Shown: positions 52,535 to 61,912, numbered from the stretch's first letter. The stretch: 64,000 nt of DNA from Devosia sp. ZB163 (GCF_028613635.1 NZ_JAQRMY010000002.1:806001-870000), one strand, 5' to 3'. Translations and numbers: made by a program. Notes: a model not told the origin generated them from the letters alone.

Positions 52535-53701
52535 TCACGCGCCGAGGAAGCGAGCGAGGCGCTTGCCGACGGCTAGATACTTGCCGGGATCGACGGCCAC
52601 ATCCTTGCGGCGGACCTCGAAATGGAGATGGGGTCCGGTGGACCGGCCGGTGGATCCCACCCGTGCGATGGGTGTACCGGCATTCACGATGTCACCTTGG
52701 GACGCGATGAACGCGCTTAGGTGACCGTAGCGTGTGACGAGGCCCGTGCCGTGGGTGATCTCGACCGTATTCCCGTAACCGGGACGTTCCCCGACAAAGG
52801 TCACCTTGCCATACCCCGCGCTGAGTACGACCGTTCCCTTGGCGGCAGGGAAGTCGAGGCCGGAGTGAAAGGCGCGGCCCCCCGTGAATGGATCCTTGCG
52901 GTTGCCGAAGCTCGAACTCATGCCCACCAGTCCGTCCATGGGCCGGTGGATCGGAGCGACGTCGATTGCACTCTTCGCGGCCTTGAAACGGGCCAGGGCG
53001 AGATATGCCTCGTTGGCATGATCGACCAGTCCATCTGAATCGCCGGCGCTATCGACCGCGGCGAGAAGGGGGCCGCCGACGCCATTCGTCAGGTCTGGCA
53101 TATCGGGCCTGATGCCGAGGCCGGATAGTGCGTCCAGGATCGTTTCGGTCGACTCCTCCGCCGACTCCGACAGCGCCAGGAGGGCGAGACGGCTCTCGTC
53201 CATCATCGCTGCCATCGAGGAACCTACTTCAGCGAGGTCGCCGCTTCCCCTGGCGACGGGCACGACGGCTGCAACAGGCGGCTGATCCGACGTCTCGATC
53301 GGATCGAGGCCGAGTTCGGAGGCCTTCTGGGCGAGCTGGCGGACGAGCTGATGCTGTTCGAGCAGGACTTCCTGCTGCTGGGTTAGTTCCTGGAGTTGCA
53401 GGTTGATGTCGCCGACCTGGGCAAACTGGCGCGAATGGAGGCGATCGACCTCCATACGCAGTTGCACGATCCGGTCTTCGTAGGCGGACAGAACCTGATC
53501 CTTGCGGCCCTCGACAAGCGCTGAGATGTCGGACGACATAAGCAGCCCGACTGCCATGAGAGCGTTTGTGCCGACGAGGGCGGCGAAGGTCAGGTAGAAA
53601 AACCACGGACGTATGCCAGCGCTAGGCTGTGCTGACGCCCTTCTGGGCGGAGAGCCGAAGACCTTCGAGGTCGGCTGCACCCCATTCGCATTAGAACGCA
53701 C
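52535..53701 (-). CDS. M23 family metallopeptidase with coiled coil (GTG start)
   Basis: The 388-residue protein has one N-terminal membrane segment (about residues 33-55; WFFYLTFAALVGTNALMAVG), a coiled coil (about 65-130, DRIVQLRMEVDRLHSRQF) and a C-terminal LytM domain. Zinc ligands are His and Asp in FHSGLDFPA and His in GPHLHFEVR, so the active site is intact. It is a peptidoglycan endopeptidase or amidase activator anchored in the inner membrane. GTG 53701 has GGAG 6 nt upstream. Tandem TTAACC half-sites lie upstream (53734-53745). Confidence 0.9.
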   Translation of the reverse strand: MRSNANGVQPTSKVFGSPPRRASAQPSAGIRPWFFYLTFAALVGTNALMAVGLLMSSDISALVEGRKDQVLSAYEDRIVQLRMEVDRLHSRQFAQVGDINLQLQELTQQQEVLLEQHQLVRQLAQKASELGLDPIETSDQPPVAAVVPVARGSGDLAEVGSSMAAMMDESRLALLALSESAEESTETILDALSGLGIRPDMPDLTNGVGGPLLAAVDSAGDSDGLVDHANEAYLALARFKAAKSAIDVAPIHRPMDGLVGMSSSFGNRKDPFTGGRAFHSGLDFPAAKGTVVLSAGYGKVTFVGERPGYGNTVEITHGTGLVTRYGHLSAFIASQGDIVNAGTPIARVGSTGRSTGPHLHFEVRRKDVAVDPGKYLAVGKRLARFLGA

Positions 53702-53784
53702 AGCTACTCCGGTCGTTACTTACCCATCCGGAGCATGATCGGTTAAGGTTAACAAACGCAGAAAAGCCGGCGACGTGGGGGGCT

Positions 53785-54309
53785 TCAGCCGCGCTTGCGG
53801 CCCCGTGCCGGGCTGTCCTGGCGCTCAACCAGGGCGCGTGTGGCGGCCAGGACCTTTTCGGCATGGCCCTTGATTCGCGTGGCGTGGAAGACCTCGGCTA
53901 CCTTGCCCTCAGGATCCACGAGGATGGTGACGCGCTTCACGCCCATGAACTCGACGCCGAACATCTTCTTGAGCTGCCACACCCCATAGGCCTCGATCGC
54001 CTTGCGGTCTGGATCTGCGGCCAGGGTGACGCCGAGGTTGTATTTGTCGCGGAAGGAGCAGTGCTTCTCGACGCTGTCCGGCGAGATGCCGATGACGACG
54101 GCACCAAGTTCCCGAAAGGCAGGCATCTGGGCGGTGAACTCGATGCTCTCGAACGTACAGCCTTGGGTGTCGTCCTGCGGGTAGAAGTAGATGACCACCG
54201 GATGACCGCGCTGGCTGGACAGTCGAAATTTCTCGTACCTGTCAGTGACGAGCTCGAAATCGGGAGCAGGCGTGCCGGGGGCGGGGAATGTCACAATGTC
54301 GACGCGCAA
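53785..54309 (-). CDS. bcp: Peroxiredoxin, BCP/PrxQ type
   Basis: The 174-residue peroxiredoxin has the peroxidatic cysteine Cys51 in YPQDDTQGCTFESIEF. The resolving cysteine usual five residues later is absent (Ile56), but Cys84 in SVEKHCSFRDKY is at a place compatible with the alpha-3 resolving-cysteine subtype. It reduces hydroperoxides with thioredoxin. The TTG at 54309 gives MRVDIVTFPAPG; GTG at 54294 is an equally plausible start. The C-terminal tail is basic. Confidence 0.88.
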   Translation of the reverse strand: MRVDIVTFPAPGTPAPDFELVTDRYEKFRLSSQRGHPVVIYFYPQDDTQGCTFESIEFTAQMPAFRELGAVVIGISPDSVEKHCSFRDKYNLGVTLAADPDRKAIEAYGVWQLKKMFGVEFMGVKRVTILVDPEGKVAEVFHATRIKGHAEKVLAATRALVERQDSPARGRKRG

Positions 54310-54449
54310 AGTTCACGACAGCGCCGGAAAACTGCGCCGCCAAGGGGTGTTAGTGCCATATTGCAGCCGGTATCATCAGGCAGTGAACGCCGGCTCGGTT
54401 TGATTCTAGGATAGGGCGGCAAGGCGAGCATTCTCAAGTCCGGAAAGCA

Positions 54450-57400
54450 GTGAAACCTACTCCAGTCCCTGGTCAGCTCCGCAAGCGCTCGGCATGGCGC
54501 ATCCTGGGTCGGGTTGCGGCGGCGGCAGTGGCCGCGCCTGTTGCGCTGCTCGTCGTTCTCTACCTCGTCCTGCTAGTTACCCCAGTTCCATTGCCGCTGT
54601 TGAACTCCCAGGTGCGCAATGCCGTGCTGGCCTCGATGCCGGCGGGCAGCCAGCTCGAGCTCGGCGACATGGCCTTGGCGCTCGAGGGCTTCATCTGGCC
54701 GGTGATCCAGTTCAAGCCTGTCACCTATACCGACGTGAAGAGTGGCGGCAGCGTCAGCATGGAGGCGCTCGAAGTCGGCTTCTCGCCCATCCGCATGCTC
54801 ATCGGCCAGCCGGCCGCGAGCGTTACGGTCGTGGGCGCGCACCTGCAGGTCAACCAGGACCTCTTCGGGCCGCGCCTTGCCAAGTTCGAATATGTCGACG
54901 AGCCCAACGGCGAGCGCACCGTGCGCATCATCGAAGGGCAGGACACCTTCCCCGAGGTGAACCTCTCGTCGGATGGCGTGGACGTGCGGGGCGAAGTCCC
55001 GAACGGCGGCATGCGGTCGGACAACGACTGGCTGGTCTACAACCTCGAGGCCGCCGCGCAGGGTATCGCCGGCATCGTCCAGCAGGCGAAGCTCGGGACC
55101 TTCTCCCGCCTCGTCATGCGCGAGGGCAAGCTGGACATGAACGACGCCCTGTACGGCGTCCTCCGGCACTTCACCGACATCACCATCGACATCGCTCCGA
55201 GCGCCGATGCCAAGACGGCGTCCGGCCAGTTCTCGGCCGAGATCGGCGGATCGGTTATGAACGGCATTCTCGAGTGGATCGAGCAGCCCGACGGCTCCGC
55301 ACGGATGAAGGCCTCGATCACCAATCTAGACCCTGGCGCCTTCGCCCCCTTCGTCGGTGAGCAGGAAACTGCGATCGCCGTGGTCGGAACCGCGTCCGTG
55401 TCGATCGACGTCGGCTTCACGCGCGAGAGCAAGATCACTGACGGGGTGTTCCACATCGACGCCACAGGCATGGATGTGCGCGTCAACGGCGAGTACTTCC
55501 CCATCGCAACCTCGATCGCCGAGGTGAAGTGGGAGCCGGCGATCGGCCAGTTCACCATGGACGAGACGCAGGTCAGCGTCGCCGGCAGCACGGGCTATGT
55601 CAGCGGCGTGTTCAAGCTCGGCCTCGATCCGCTCTACGGTCCGACCGTGGGGATGAAGGTCGCGGCTCGCGACGTTGCCATCCACAACGAACTGGGCGCA
55701 CCCGCCGAGCCGTTCAGCGAAGTCAATTTCCAGGGCTGGTCGGCACCGCTCTACGGGGCGACCGGCATCGATCAGTTCGAGGCAAAAAAGGCCGATGGCA
55801 GCCGCCTTGTCTCGACCGGCCGCATCGACATGGTGCGGCGCGGCACCGGCTTCGAGATGAACATCGCCGGCGACGGACTGACGGCGGACGATCTGAAGCG
55901 CCTGTGGCCCGCCTTCCTCGCGTCCGAGTCGCGGGACTGGTTCGTCAAGAACGTGGTGGGCGGGCGCATCAAGACCTCGTCCATGCGCTACTCGTTCCCC
56001 ATCGGGTCGCTCGGGGAGCCGGGCGAGAACAAGCCGCTGCCCAAGAACTCGATGTCGATCGACATCACGGGCGTGGGCGTCCAGATCAAGGCGCTCGAGA
56101 CGATGGAGCCGATCGCCATCGACGGCGAGATGAAGCTGACCATGCGCGACACCGACATCACCATGTCGGCAGACGGCGCCAGCATCCCTACGCCACAGGG
56201 CAACGTCGACATCACCAATGCCGCCTTCATCATCGGGGCCAATAGCGATACCGAGGCCGTCTACGAGATTTCCGGCGACCTGAAGGGTGGCATTCCTGCG
56301 CTGATCGCCTGGACCAAGAAGCATCAGCCGGATGCGCTGGGCCAGGTGGCGCTGCCGATCAACCTCGACATCCTGCAGGGGCAACTGTCCCTGGGGCTGG
56401 TCGCGACCATCGTCACGGACAAGGCGACCAACGAGCCACGCAGCATCGACTACGTGGTGAACGGCGCGGTTCAGGACTTGGGCACGTCGTCGCCGATTGA
56501 AGGGCATACGCTCAGCGATGGGCAACTGGCGTTCCGCGTGACGCAGGCCGGGTTCAGTGTCGGTGGGACGACCGAGTTCGACGGGGTATCGGCGGAGGTC
56601 GAGGCGACAGGCAAGCTGGATCCGAAGGCTCCGGACCTGGTTCTGCGCGCCAAGGTCGATTCGAACGCCTTCGCAAAGCTCGGCTTCGACGCCTCCCAGT
56701 TCCTCGACGGTCCGTTGACCGTGGAAGCACGGCCACAGCCGGATGGCAGCATTCAGCTTGCCGCCGACCTCAAGGATGCGAGCCTGGCGATCAAGGATCT
56801 CGGCATCAGCAAGGCGCGCGGCGTTGCGGGTATCGCGCAGGCCAACATCAAGCAGACCGGCGACGTGGTCGACGTCAGCAAGCTGGACGTGGCCTTTGAT
56901 GACGTGAAGCTTGAAGGCAGCCTCGGCGTCGACGTCAAGAAGGGCCTCCAGTCAGCCGAGTTCAGCAACTTCGCGCTGAGCCCCGGCGATCAGGCTCAGA
57001 TCTCGCTGACCCCGATCAACAACGGCTACGAGGTGCGGCTGCGCGGCGAGCAGCTCGACCTCAAGCCCATGCTGCAGCGCTTTTTCAGCCTGTCCGGCGA
57101 TTCCACCGGTGGGCCGCAGGCAACAGCGATAAACCAGACCATCGCCGTCGATCTCGAACTCAAGCGTGCGTTGGGCTTCTACAAGACCACCGCATTCAAC
57201 GTGAACCTGGACCTCGTCCTTCGCGGCGCAGACCTGCAGCGCGTGAACCTCCAGGCGAATCTGGGTGGCAACCGCAACGTGTCGGTCACCACTAACCCGA
57301 CGCCGGATGGCAGGGTGATGTCGGTCGCGTTCAACGACCTGGGAACCCTCCTGCGGTTGATGAATGTCTATCCCAACGTCGAGGGCGGGCAGGGCAGTCT

Positions 57401-57902
57401 CGTGGTCGAGACCCTCAAGGACCAAAAGATCGATCAGGGCCAATTCACCCTGCGCAACTTTGCCTTCGTCAATGAGGAAAACGTCGCACAGATCCTTGGG
57501 AATCACAGCGAGTCGCGGCAGATGATCGCCCGCTCGAACAAGCTCGAGTTCCGGAGTGCCGAGGCCGACTTCATCCGCCGCAAGGATCGCGTCGAAATTT
57601 CCGATGCGGTGCTGGCCGGGTCGACTGTGGGCGGGACAGTGCGCGGCTTCATCTACACCGACCAGCGCCAGTTCGACCTGACGGGGACCTACGTGCCGCT
57701 GTTCGGGCTCAACAATGCCTTCGCCAAGCTGCTCGGCCCACTCGCTGGCCGCGAGGGCGAAGGGCTCTACGGCGTGACGTTCGCCGTCCGTGGGCCGCTC
57801 GACAAGCCGGACTTCAAGATCAACCCGATGTCGGCCCTGGTGCCCGGTGCCTTCCGCCGCATGTTCGAGTACCGTGCCAAGGAAATTCCGCGGGTCGAAT
57901 AA
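54450..57902 (+). CDS. AsmA/YhdP-like large envelope protein (DUF3971-type)
   Basis: The 1150-residue protein has one N-terminal membrane helix (about residues 18-47; VAAAAVAAPVALLVVLYLVL) and a very long periplasmic beta-rich part. The C-terminal 180 residues include VRGFIYTDQRQFDLTGTYVP and NPMSALVPGAFRRMFEY, the AsmA-like C-terminal region of the YhdP/TamB superfamily. These proteins bridge inner and outer membranes and carry phospholipids outward. The start is GTG 54450. It is divergent from bcp. The function of this particular member is inferred. Confidence 0.87.
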   Translation: MKPTPVPGQLRKRSAWRILGRVAAAAVAAPVALLVVLYLVLLVTPVPLPLLNSQVRNAVLASMPAGSQLELGDMALALEGFIWPVIQFKPVTYTDVKSGGSVSMEALEVGFSPIRMLIGQPAASVTVVGAHLQVNQDLFGPRLAKFEYVDEPNGERTVRIIEGQDTFPEVNLSSDGVDVRGEVPNGGMRSDNDWLVYNLEAAAQGIAGIVQQAKLGTFSRLVMREGKLDMNDALYGVLRHFTDITIDIAPSADAKTASGQFSAEIGGSVMNGILEWIEQPDGSARMKASITNLDPGAFAPFVGEQETAIAVVGTASVSIDVGFTRESKITDGVFHIDATGMDVRVNGEYFPIATSIAEVKWEPAIGQFTMDETQVSVAGSTGYVSGVFKLGLDPLYGPTVGMKVAARDVAIHNELGAPAEPFSEVNFQGWSAPLYGATGIDQFEAKKADGSRLVSTGRIDMVRRGTGFEMNIAGDGLTADDLKRLWPAFLASESRDWFVKNVVGGRIKTSSMRYSFPIGSLGEPGENKPLPKNSMSIDITGVGVQIKALETMEPIAIDGEMKLTMRDTDITMSADGASIPTPQGNVDITNAAFIIGANSDTEAVYEISGDLKGGIPALIAWTKKHQPDALGQVALPINLDILQGQLSLGLVATIVTDKATNEPRSIDYVVNGAVQDLGTSSPIEGHTLSDGQLAFRVTQAGFSVGGTTEFDGVSAEVEATGKLDPKAPDLVLRAKVDSNAFAKLGFDASQFLDGPLTVEARPQPDGSIQLAADLKDASLAIKDLGISKARGVAGIAQANIKQTGDVVDVSKLDVAFDDVKLEGSLGVDVKKGLQSAEFSNFALSPGDQAQISLTPINNGYEVRLRGEQLDLKPMLQRFFSLSGDSTGGPQATAINQTIAVDLELKRALGFYKTTAFNVNLDLVLRGADLQRVNLQANLGGNRNVSVTTNPTPDGRVMSVAFNDLGTLLRLMNVYPNVEGGQGSLVVETLKDQKIDQGQFTLRNFAFVNEENVAQILGNHSESRQMIARSNKLEFRSAEADFIRRKDRVEISDAVLAGSTVGGTVRGFIYTDQRQFDLTGTYVPLFGLNNAFAKLLGPLAGREGEGLYGVTFAVRGPLDKPDFKINPMSALVPGAFRRMFEYRAKEIPRVE

Positions 57903-57909
57903 AGTGCGT

Positions 57910-57923
57910 TGATTTCGATCAAT
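57910..57923. promoter_or_regulatory. FNR/FixK-type box (perfect TTGAT-N4-ATCAA)
   Basis: TTGATTTCGATCAA matches the anaerobox consensus at all ten defined positions and is a perfect palindrome. Its centre lies 62 nt before the usp start codon. If it works at -41.5, transcription would begin near 57958 and leave a 21-nt leader. About 0.006 perfect matches are expected by chance in the window. Confidence 0.75.
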
Positions 57924-57978
57924 CCGGTGGTTGGCACCGCCGGGTAGCATCTCCACATGACGTCTGGAGGCAATTGAA

Positions 57979-58428
57979 ATGTATGCACATATTCTCGTCG
58001 CAACCGATGGCTCGGAACTCGCCGCGCGCGCGCTGGATCACGCACTGGGGCTCGCCAAGGCGCTCGGCTCCAGGCTGACGATCGTCACGGTGACAGAACC
58101 GGCGGCACTGGTCGGGGGCGGCTATGCCACCATTGCCGGCACCGCATTCGACCCTGTTCCGGAACTGTTGGAAGCACAGGAATCCGCGGCGCGTGGTCTG
58201 CTCGACAAGGCAGTCCAGACGGCCGCCGCCGCCGGGATCGACGCCAAGTCCGTCTACGTGAACGACAGTTTCCCTGCCGAAGGGATCATCACGACGGCCG
58301 TCACCAGTGCGGCCGACCTGATCGTCATGGGCTCGCACGGACGCCGAGGGTTGGGCCGGCTGCTACTCGGCAGCCAGACCAGCAACGTGCTGGCGCACAC
58401 CTCGATCCCCGTGCTGGTGACCCGCTGA
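57979..58428 (+). CDS. Universal stress protein, UspA/TeaD-like ATP-binding type
   Basis: The 149-residue Usp-fold protein opens with MYAHILVATDGSELAARALDH and has the ATP-binding loop GSHGRRGLGRLLLGSQTSN, so it belongs to the nucleotide-binding class. Usp proteins of alphaproteobacteria are often induced under low oxygen, which agrees with the FNR box upstream. GGAGG precedes the ATG. Its stop forms one arm of a hairpin shared with the convergent tyrS. Confidence 0.92.
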   Translation: MYAHILVATDGSELAARALDHALGLAKALGSRLTIVTVTEPAALVGGGYATIAGTAFDPVPELLEAQESAARGLLDKAVQTAAAAGIDAKSVYVNDSFPAEGIITTAVTSAADLIVMGSHGRRGLGRLLLGSQTSNVLAHTSIPVLVTR

Positions 58429-58448
58429 AGCCGGTCAGACCGGCTTCA
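58426..58448. terminator. Bidirectional hairpin between usp and tyrS
   Basis: TGAAGCCGG (58426-58434) and CCGGCTTCA (58440-58448) are perfect inverted arms with a 5-nt loop. The usp stop codon starts the left arm and the tyrS stop codon begins in the loop. Symmetry lets it act for both convergent transcripts, though neither side has a U-run. Confidence 0.65.
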
Positions 58449-59691
58449 GGAGGGCGTGCTTCTTCTTTCCGACGGAGAGCTTGATCACGCCCTCGGGCAG
58501 AACGGCGGCCGAACCCAGCGAGGCGCGGTCGTCGGCGGTCGCTTCGTCGTTGACCTTCACCGCACCCGACTGAACGAGACGGCGGGCTTCGCCGTTCGAA
58601 GCGGCGAGGCCGGCCGTCACCAGTGCGGCTAGGAGACCAACGCCGGCATTGAGATCAGACTTCGGGACCTCGACGGTGGGCAGGGACAGATCCAGAGCAC
58701 CTGCCTCGAAGGTGGCTGCCGCAGTTGCTGCCGACTGCTCGGCCGCTTCCCGTCCGTGGACGATCGCGGTCACCTCGGTGGCGAGGATTTTCTTGGCCTC
58801 ATTGAGCTCGGAGCCGCCGAGCGCGTCGAGCTTGGCAATCTCGTCGAGCGGTAGGCGCGTGAAGATCTTGAGGAACTTCGCGACGTCAGCGTCCTCGGTG
58901 TTCCGGAAGTACTGCCAGAAATCGTAGGGGCTGAAGAGCTCGCCGTTAAGCCAGACGGCGCCGGAGGCCGATTTGCCCATCTTCTCTCCGGAGGCCTTGG
59001 TGAGCAGCGGCGTGGTCAGTGCATAGAGCTGCGGGCCGCCCATCCGGTGGCTGAGGTCGACGCCGTTGATGATGTTGCCCCACTGGTCGGAGCCACCCAT
59101 CTGCAGCACCGTGCCGTAGCGCCGGTTCAGCTCCGTGAAGTCGTAGCCCTGCATGATCATGTAGTTGAACTCGAGGAAGCTCAACGACTGCTCGCGATCG
59201 AGCCGCAGCTTCACCGAGTCGAAGCTCAGCATGCGGTTGACCGAGAAGAAGCGGCCGACGTCGCGCAGGAACTCGACATAGTTGAGCTTCAGCAGCCAGT
59301 CGGCATTGTTGACCATGACGGCATCCGTCGGGCCGTCGCCATAGCGCAGGATACGGCTGTAGACCTTCTTGATGCTTTCGATGTTGGTGTTGATCTTCTC
59401 GACGCTGAGCAGGCTCCGCTGGTCATCGCGGAACGAGGGATCGCCGACCATGGAGGTGCCGCCGCCCATCAGGCTGATCGGGCGGTGGCCGGTTTCCTGC
59501 AGCCAGTAGAGCATCGTCACCGTGATCAGGTTGCCGATGTGGATGCTGGTCGCCGTGGCGTCATAGCCGACGTAGCCGGTGATCCGCTCCTTTGCCGCGA
59601 GGGCGTCAAGGCCCTCGGGATCGGAGATCTGGTGGATGAAGCCTCGCTGATCGAGGACGTTCAGGAAATCGGACTTGAACTTGGCGGCCAT
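58435..59691 (-). CDS. tyrS: Tyrosyl-tRNA synthetase
   Basis: The 418-residue class I synthetase has the HIGH-type motif [12 protein letters not shown] and the KMSKS-type motif [13 protein letters not shown], plus YDATATSIH and a C-terminal S4 RNA-binding domain (about 350-418; [17 protein letters not shown]). It charges tRNA-Tyr. ATG 59691 begins [18 protein letters not shown], the standard start. It is convergent with usp. Confidence 0.97.
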   Translation of the reverse strand: MAAKFKSDFLNVLDQRGFIHQISDPEGLDALAAKERITGYVGYDATATSIHIGNLITVTMLYWLQETGHRPISLMGGGTSMVGDPSFRDDQRSLLSVEKINTNIESIKKVYSRILRYGDGPTDAVMVNNADWLLKLNYVEFLRDVGRFFSVNRMLSFDSVKLRLDREQSLSFLEFNYMIMQGYDFTELNRRYGTVLQMGGSDQWGNIINGVDLSHRMGGPQLYALTTPLLTKASGEKMGKSASGAVWLNGELFSPYDFWQYFRNTEDADVAKFLKIFTRLPLDEIAKLDALGGSELNEAKKILATEVTAIVHGREAAEQSAATAAATFEAGALDLSLPTVEVPKSDLNAGVGLLAALVTAGLAASNGEARRLVQSGAVKVNDEATADDRASLGSAAVLPEGVIKLSVGKKKHALLKPV

Positions 59692-59745
59692 CGGCTTGCC
59701 CTATGTAATCGACCGGCTCGTCATGAGGGCGCGCAGCCCCCATGA

Positions 59746-59780
59746 GGACCTCATCCCGAGCCTTCCGAAGGAGGAGGTCC
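59746..59780. repeat. Short palindromic intergenic element
   Basis: GGACCTC (59746-59752) and GAGGTCC (59774-59780) are perfect arms enclosing CATCCCGAG-like sequence and an inner CCTTCCGAAGG palindrome. The form resembles the ACCTCATCC-n-GAAGG family of dispersed repeats in Rhizobiales intergenic regions. It lies between tyrS and a hydrolase gene. Confidence 0.5.
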
Positions 59781-59791
59781 GGGGCGTATGG

Positions 59792-60454
59792 CTAGCGCCC
59801 CTTGCCCGCCGCGATTTCCGCGCGGCGCCGGTCAAGATAGTCGGCGCAGCGCTCGGTGAGTTCGTCGATCTTGCCCTCGTAGAAGTGGTTGGCGCCCTCG
59901 ACCTGCTGCTGCTCGATGGTGATGCCCTTCTGCGTCTTCAGCTTGTCGACCAGCTTCTGCACCGACTGCGGCGGCGCCACGCGGTCCTTGTCGCCATGGA
60001 TGATCAGGCCCGAGGACGGGCAGGGGGCGAGGAAGGAGAAGTCGTAGAGGTTCTCGGGCGGGCTCACCGAGATGAAGCCCTCGACCTCAGGGCGGCGCAT
60101 CAGCAACTGCATGCCGATCCAGGCGCCGAACGAGAAGCCGGCGATCCAGCAGCCGCGCGACTCGCGGTTGAGGCTCTGCAGCCAGTCGAGGGCGGCAGCC
60201 GCATCGGAGAGCTCGCCGATGCCGTGGTCGAACATGCCCTGGCTGCGGCCGACGCCGCGCGAATTGAAGCGCAGCACGGAGAAGCCGCGCTGGGCGAACA
60301 TGTAGAACAGGTTGTAGACGATCTGGTTGTTCATCGTGCCGCCGAACTGCGGATGCGGATGCAGCACGATAGCGATCGGTGCGTTGGGGTCCTTGCCCTG
60401 CTGGTACCGCCCCTCGAGGCGGCCTTCAGGTCCGTTGAAGATGACTTCTGGCAT
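59792..60454 (-). CDS. Alpha/beta hydrolase (YjfP/Atu1826-like)
   Basis: The 220-residue hydrolase starts MPEVIFNGPEGRLEGRY and has LHPHPQFGGTMNNQIVYNLF, FNSRGVGRSQG, the nucleophile elbow AGFSFGAWIG, the acid in HGDKDRVAPP and the histidine in GANHFYEG. This is a well-conserved alphaproteobacterial family without assigned substrate, often next to the suf operon. GGAAACGACC lies before ATG 60454. It is divergent from the suf operon and shares the Irr-box region. Confidence 0.88.
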   Translation of the reverse strand: MPEVIFNGPEGRLEGRYQQGKDPNAPIAIVLHPHPQFGGTMNNQIVYNLFYMFAQRGFSVLRFNSRGVGRSQGMFDHGIGELSDAAAALDWLQSLNRESRGCWIAGFSFGAWIGMQLLMRRPEVEGFISVSPPENLYDFSFLAPCPSSGLIIHGDKDRVAPPQSVQKLVDKLKTQKGITIEQQQVEGANHFYEGKIDELTERCADYLDRRRAEIAAGKGR

Positions 60455-60570
60455 AGGTCGTTTCCTTGGGCCCCGCCCAGTCTTCATGCGCGTGGCTCAT
60501 ACCTCGCGCGCGCGCCGGTCTCTCGGCTTGACGAATGGTCTGCCGCTGCCTAAAACATGGGCGGAAATGT

Positions 60571-60595
60571 CCAGTTTCGAATTATTCTAAACTGG
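60571..60595. promoter_or_regulatory. Irr-type iron-control element in the suf operon promoter region
   Basis: TTTCGAA-TTA-TTCTAAA (60575-60591) matches the Irr consensus TTTAGAA-N3-TTCTAAA with one difference. It sits in a longer dyad, CCAGTTT to AAACTGG (60571-60595), with one mismatched pair. It is in the 303-nt gap between the divergent hydrolase and cysteine desulfurase genes; the gap also holds a hairpin (GTTGG-TCTT-CCAAC, 60613-60626) and otherwise nothing I recognise. Irr represses iron-consuming genes when iron is low, and suf operons are known targets in Rhizobiales. Confidence 0.75.
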
Positions 60596-60757
60596 TTTTT
60601 CGAAAGGCGGCAGTTGGTCTTCCAACCGCTTCCGGTTGCTGGTGAGCGCTCCTTGTAGAGAAAGTGAGCGCCCGATTTCAAGAATTGTTTCGGGCTCCAG
60701 CGAGCGCCTCGGCGTCGCAGGCAGCTATTCGAAGCAGATGAGCGAGCCCCTGGACTC

Positions 60758-61912
60758 ATGACGCGACAGTCGATCTATCTCGATCACAATGCGTCGGCAC
60801 CGATGTTGCCGGAGGCTCGGGCTGCTCATATTGGTGCCCTGGACCTCGTGGGCAACCCCTCGTCCGTCCACGCCCAGGGCAGGGCGCTGCGTGCCGCGAT
60901 CGACAAGGCGCGTGCCCAGGTGGCCGCCCTTGCCGGCGCCGAGCGCGACCAGGTCGTCTTCACGAGTTCCGCTACCGAGGCCATCACCCAAGCCATCGTT
61001 GGAGGCGCCAAGGCTTTCGGCGTCGACGCTATCGTGGTCTCCGCCGGCGAGCACGCGGCGGTGCTCAAGGCCGCCGAAGCGACGGGTCTGCCGGTCAAGA
61101 AGGTGGGCCTCGACGCGGACGGCTACATCAAGATCGAGGAACTCGCTTCGGCCATCGCCGCAGCGGACCTCGTGGGGATGCGCTTGCTGGTGGCGGTCCA
61201 CCTCGTCAACAACGAGACCGGCGTAATCCAGCCGGTGGACCGCATCGAGGTCATGGTTGGGCCGAGCCCGCACTATCTCTTCGTCGATGCCGTACAGGCT
61301 TTCGGCAAGGTGGCGCTGGAATTTGCCTCGCGCGCACCCGATATGATGGCTGTCAGCGGTCACAAGATCGGTGGCCCGGCCGGAGCAGCGGCGCTGCTCA
61401 TGAAAGGGCATGCCGATCAGGTTCGGTTGATCCCGGGCGGCGGCCAGGAAACGGGGCGACGCGGCGGCACTGAGAATGCAGCGGCGATCGCCGGGTTCGG
61501 GGCGGCCGCGGAAGTGTTCGCGGAACGCTTCTACCACGCCAATGTCAGTGAGTTGGTTCGCGTGGCCGAGGACGGGATGCGGCAGATCGCGCCCGATCTG
61601 GTCGTGTTCGGCGAGAAGGCAGAGCGGATCGGCAATACGAGCAACTTTGCCGTGCCAGGCCTCAAGAGCGCCGTGGCAATGATGGGACTGGACCTCAGCG
61701 GCATCGCCGTTTCGTCCGGTTCAGCCTGCTCGTCCGGCAAGGTCGGGCCGAGCCACGTGCTCGAGGCGATGGGTGTGCCGGGAGAGCTCGGCGAGTGTGC
61801 AATGCGGGTGAGCTTCGGCTGGTCCTCCACAATCGAGGACGTCGAAGCCTACCTGAAGGGTTTCAGCGAAGTCGTCGGGCGTCACCGCGCCCGCCACGGC
61901 GTCGCAGCATAG
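60758..61912 (+). CDS. Cysteine desulfurase (NifS/IscS-like) of the suf operon
   Basis: The 384-residue PLP enzyme has the lysine Lys203 in [15 protein letters not shown], His99 in [13 protein letters not shown] and the persulfide cysteine Cys324 in [15 protein letters not shown]. It begins [20 protein letters not shown], the group I NifS/IscS type, not the SufS type that usually sits downstream of sufD. It supplies sulfur for iron-sulfur cluster assembly. It is the first gene of the operon and sufB follows after 10 nt. An Irr box lies about 165 nt upstream. Confidence 0.93.
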   Translation: MTRQSIYLDHNASAPMLPEARAAHIGALDLVGNPSSVHAQGRALRAAIDKARAQVAALAGAERDQVVFTSSATEAITQAIVGGAKAFGVDAIVVSAGEHAAVLKAAEATGLPVKKVGLDADGYIKIEELASAIAAADLVGMRLLVAVHLVNNETGVIQPVDRIEVMVGPSPHYLFVDAVQAFGKVALEFASRAPDMMAVSGHKIGGPAGAAALLMKGHADQVRLIPGGGQETGRRGGTENAAAIAGFGAAAEVFAERFYHANVSELVRVAEDGMRQIAPDLVVFGEKAERIGNTSNFAVPGLKSAVAMMGLDLSGIAVSSGSACSSGKVGPSHVLEAMGVPGELGECAMRVSFGWSSTIEDVEAYLKGFSEVVGRHRARHGVAA

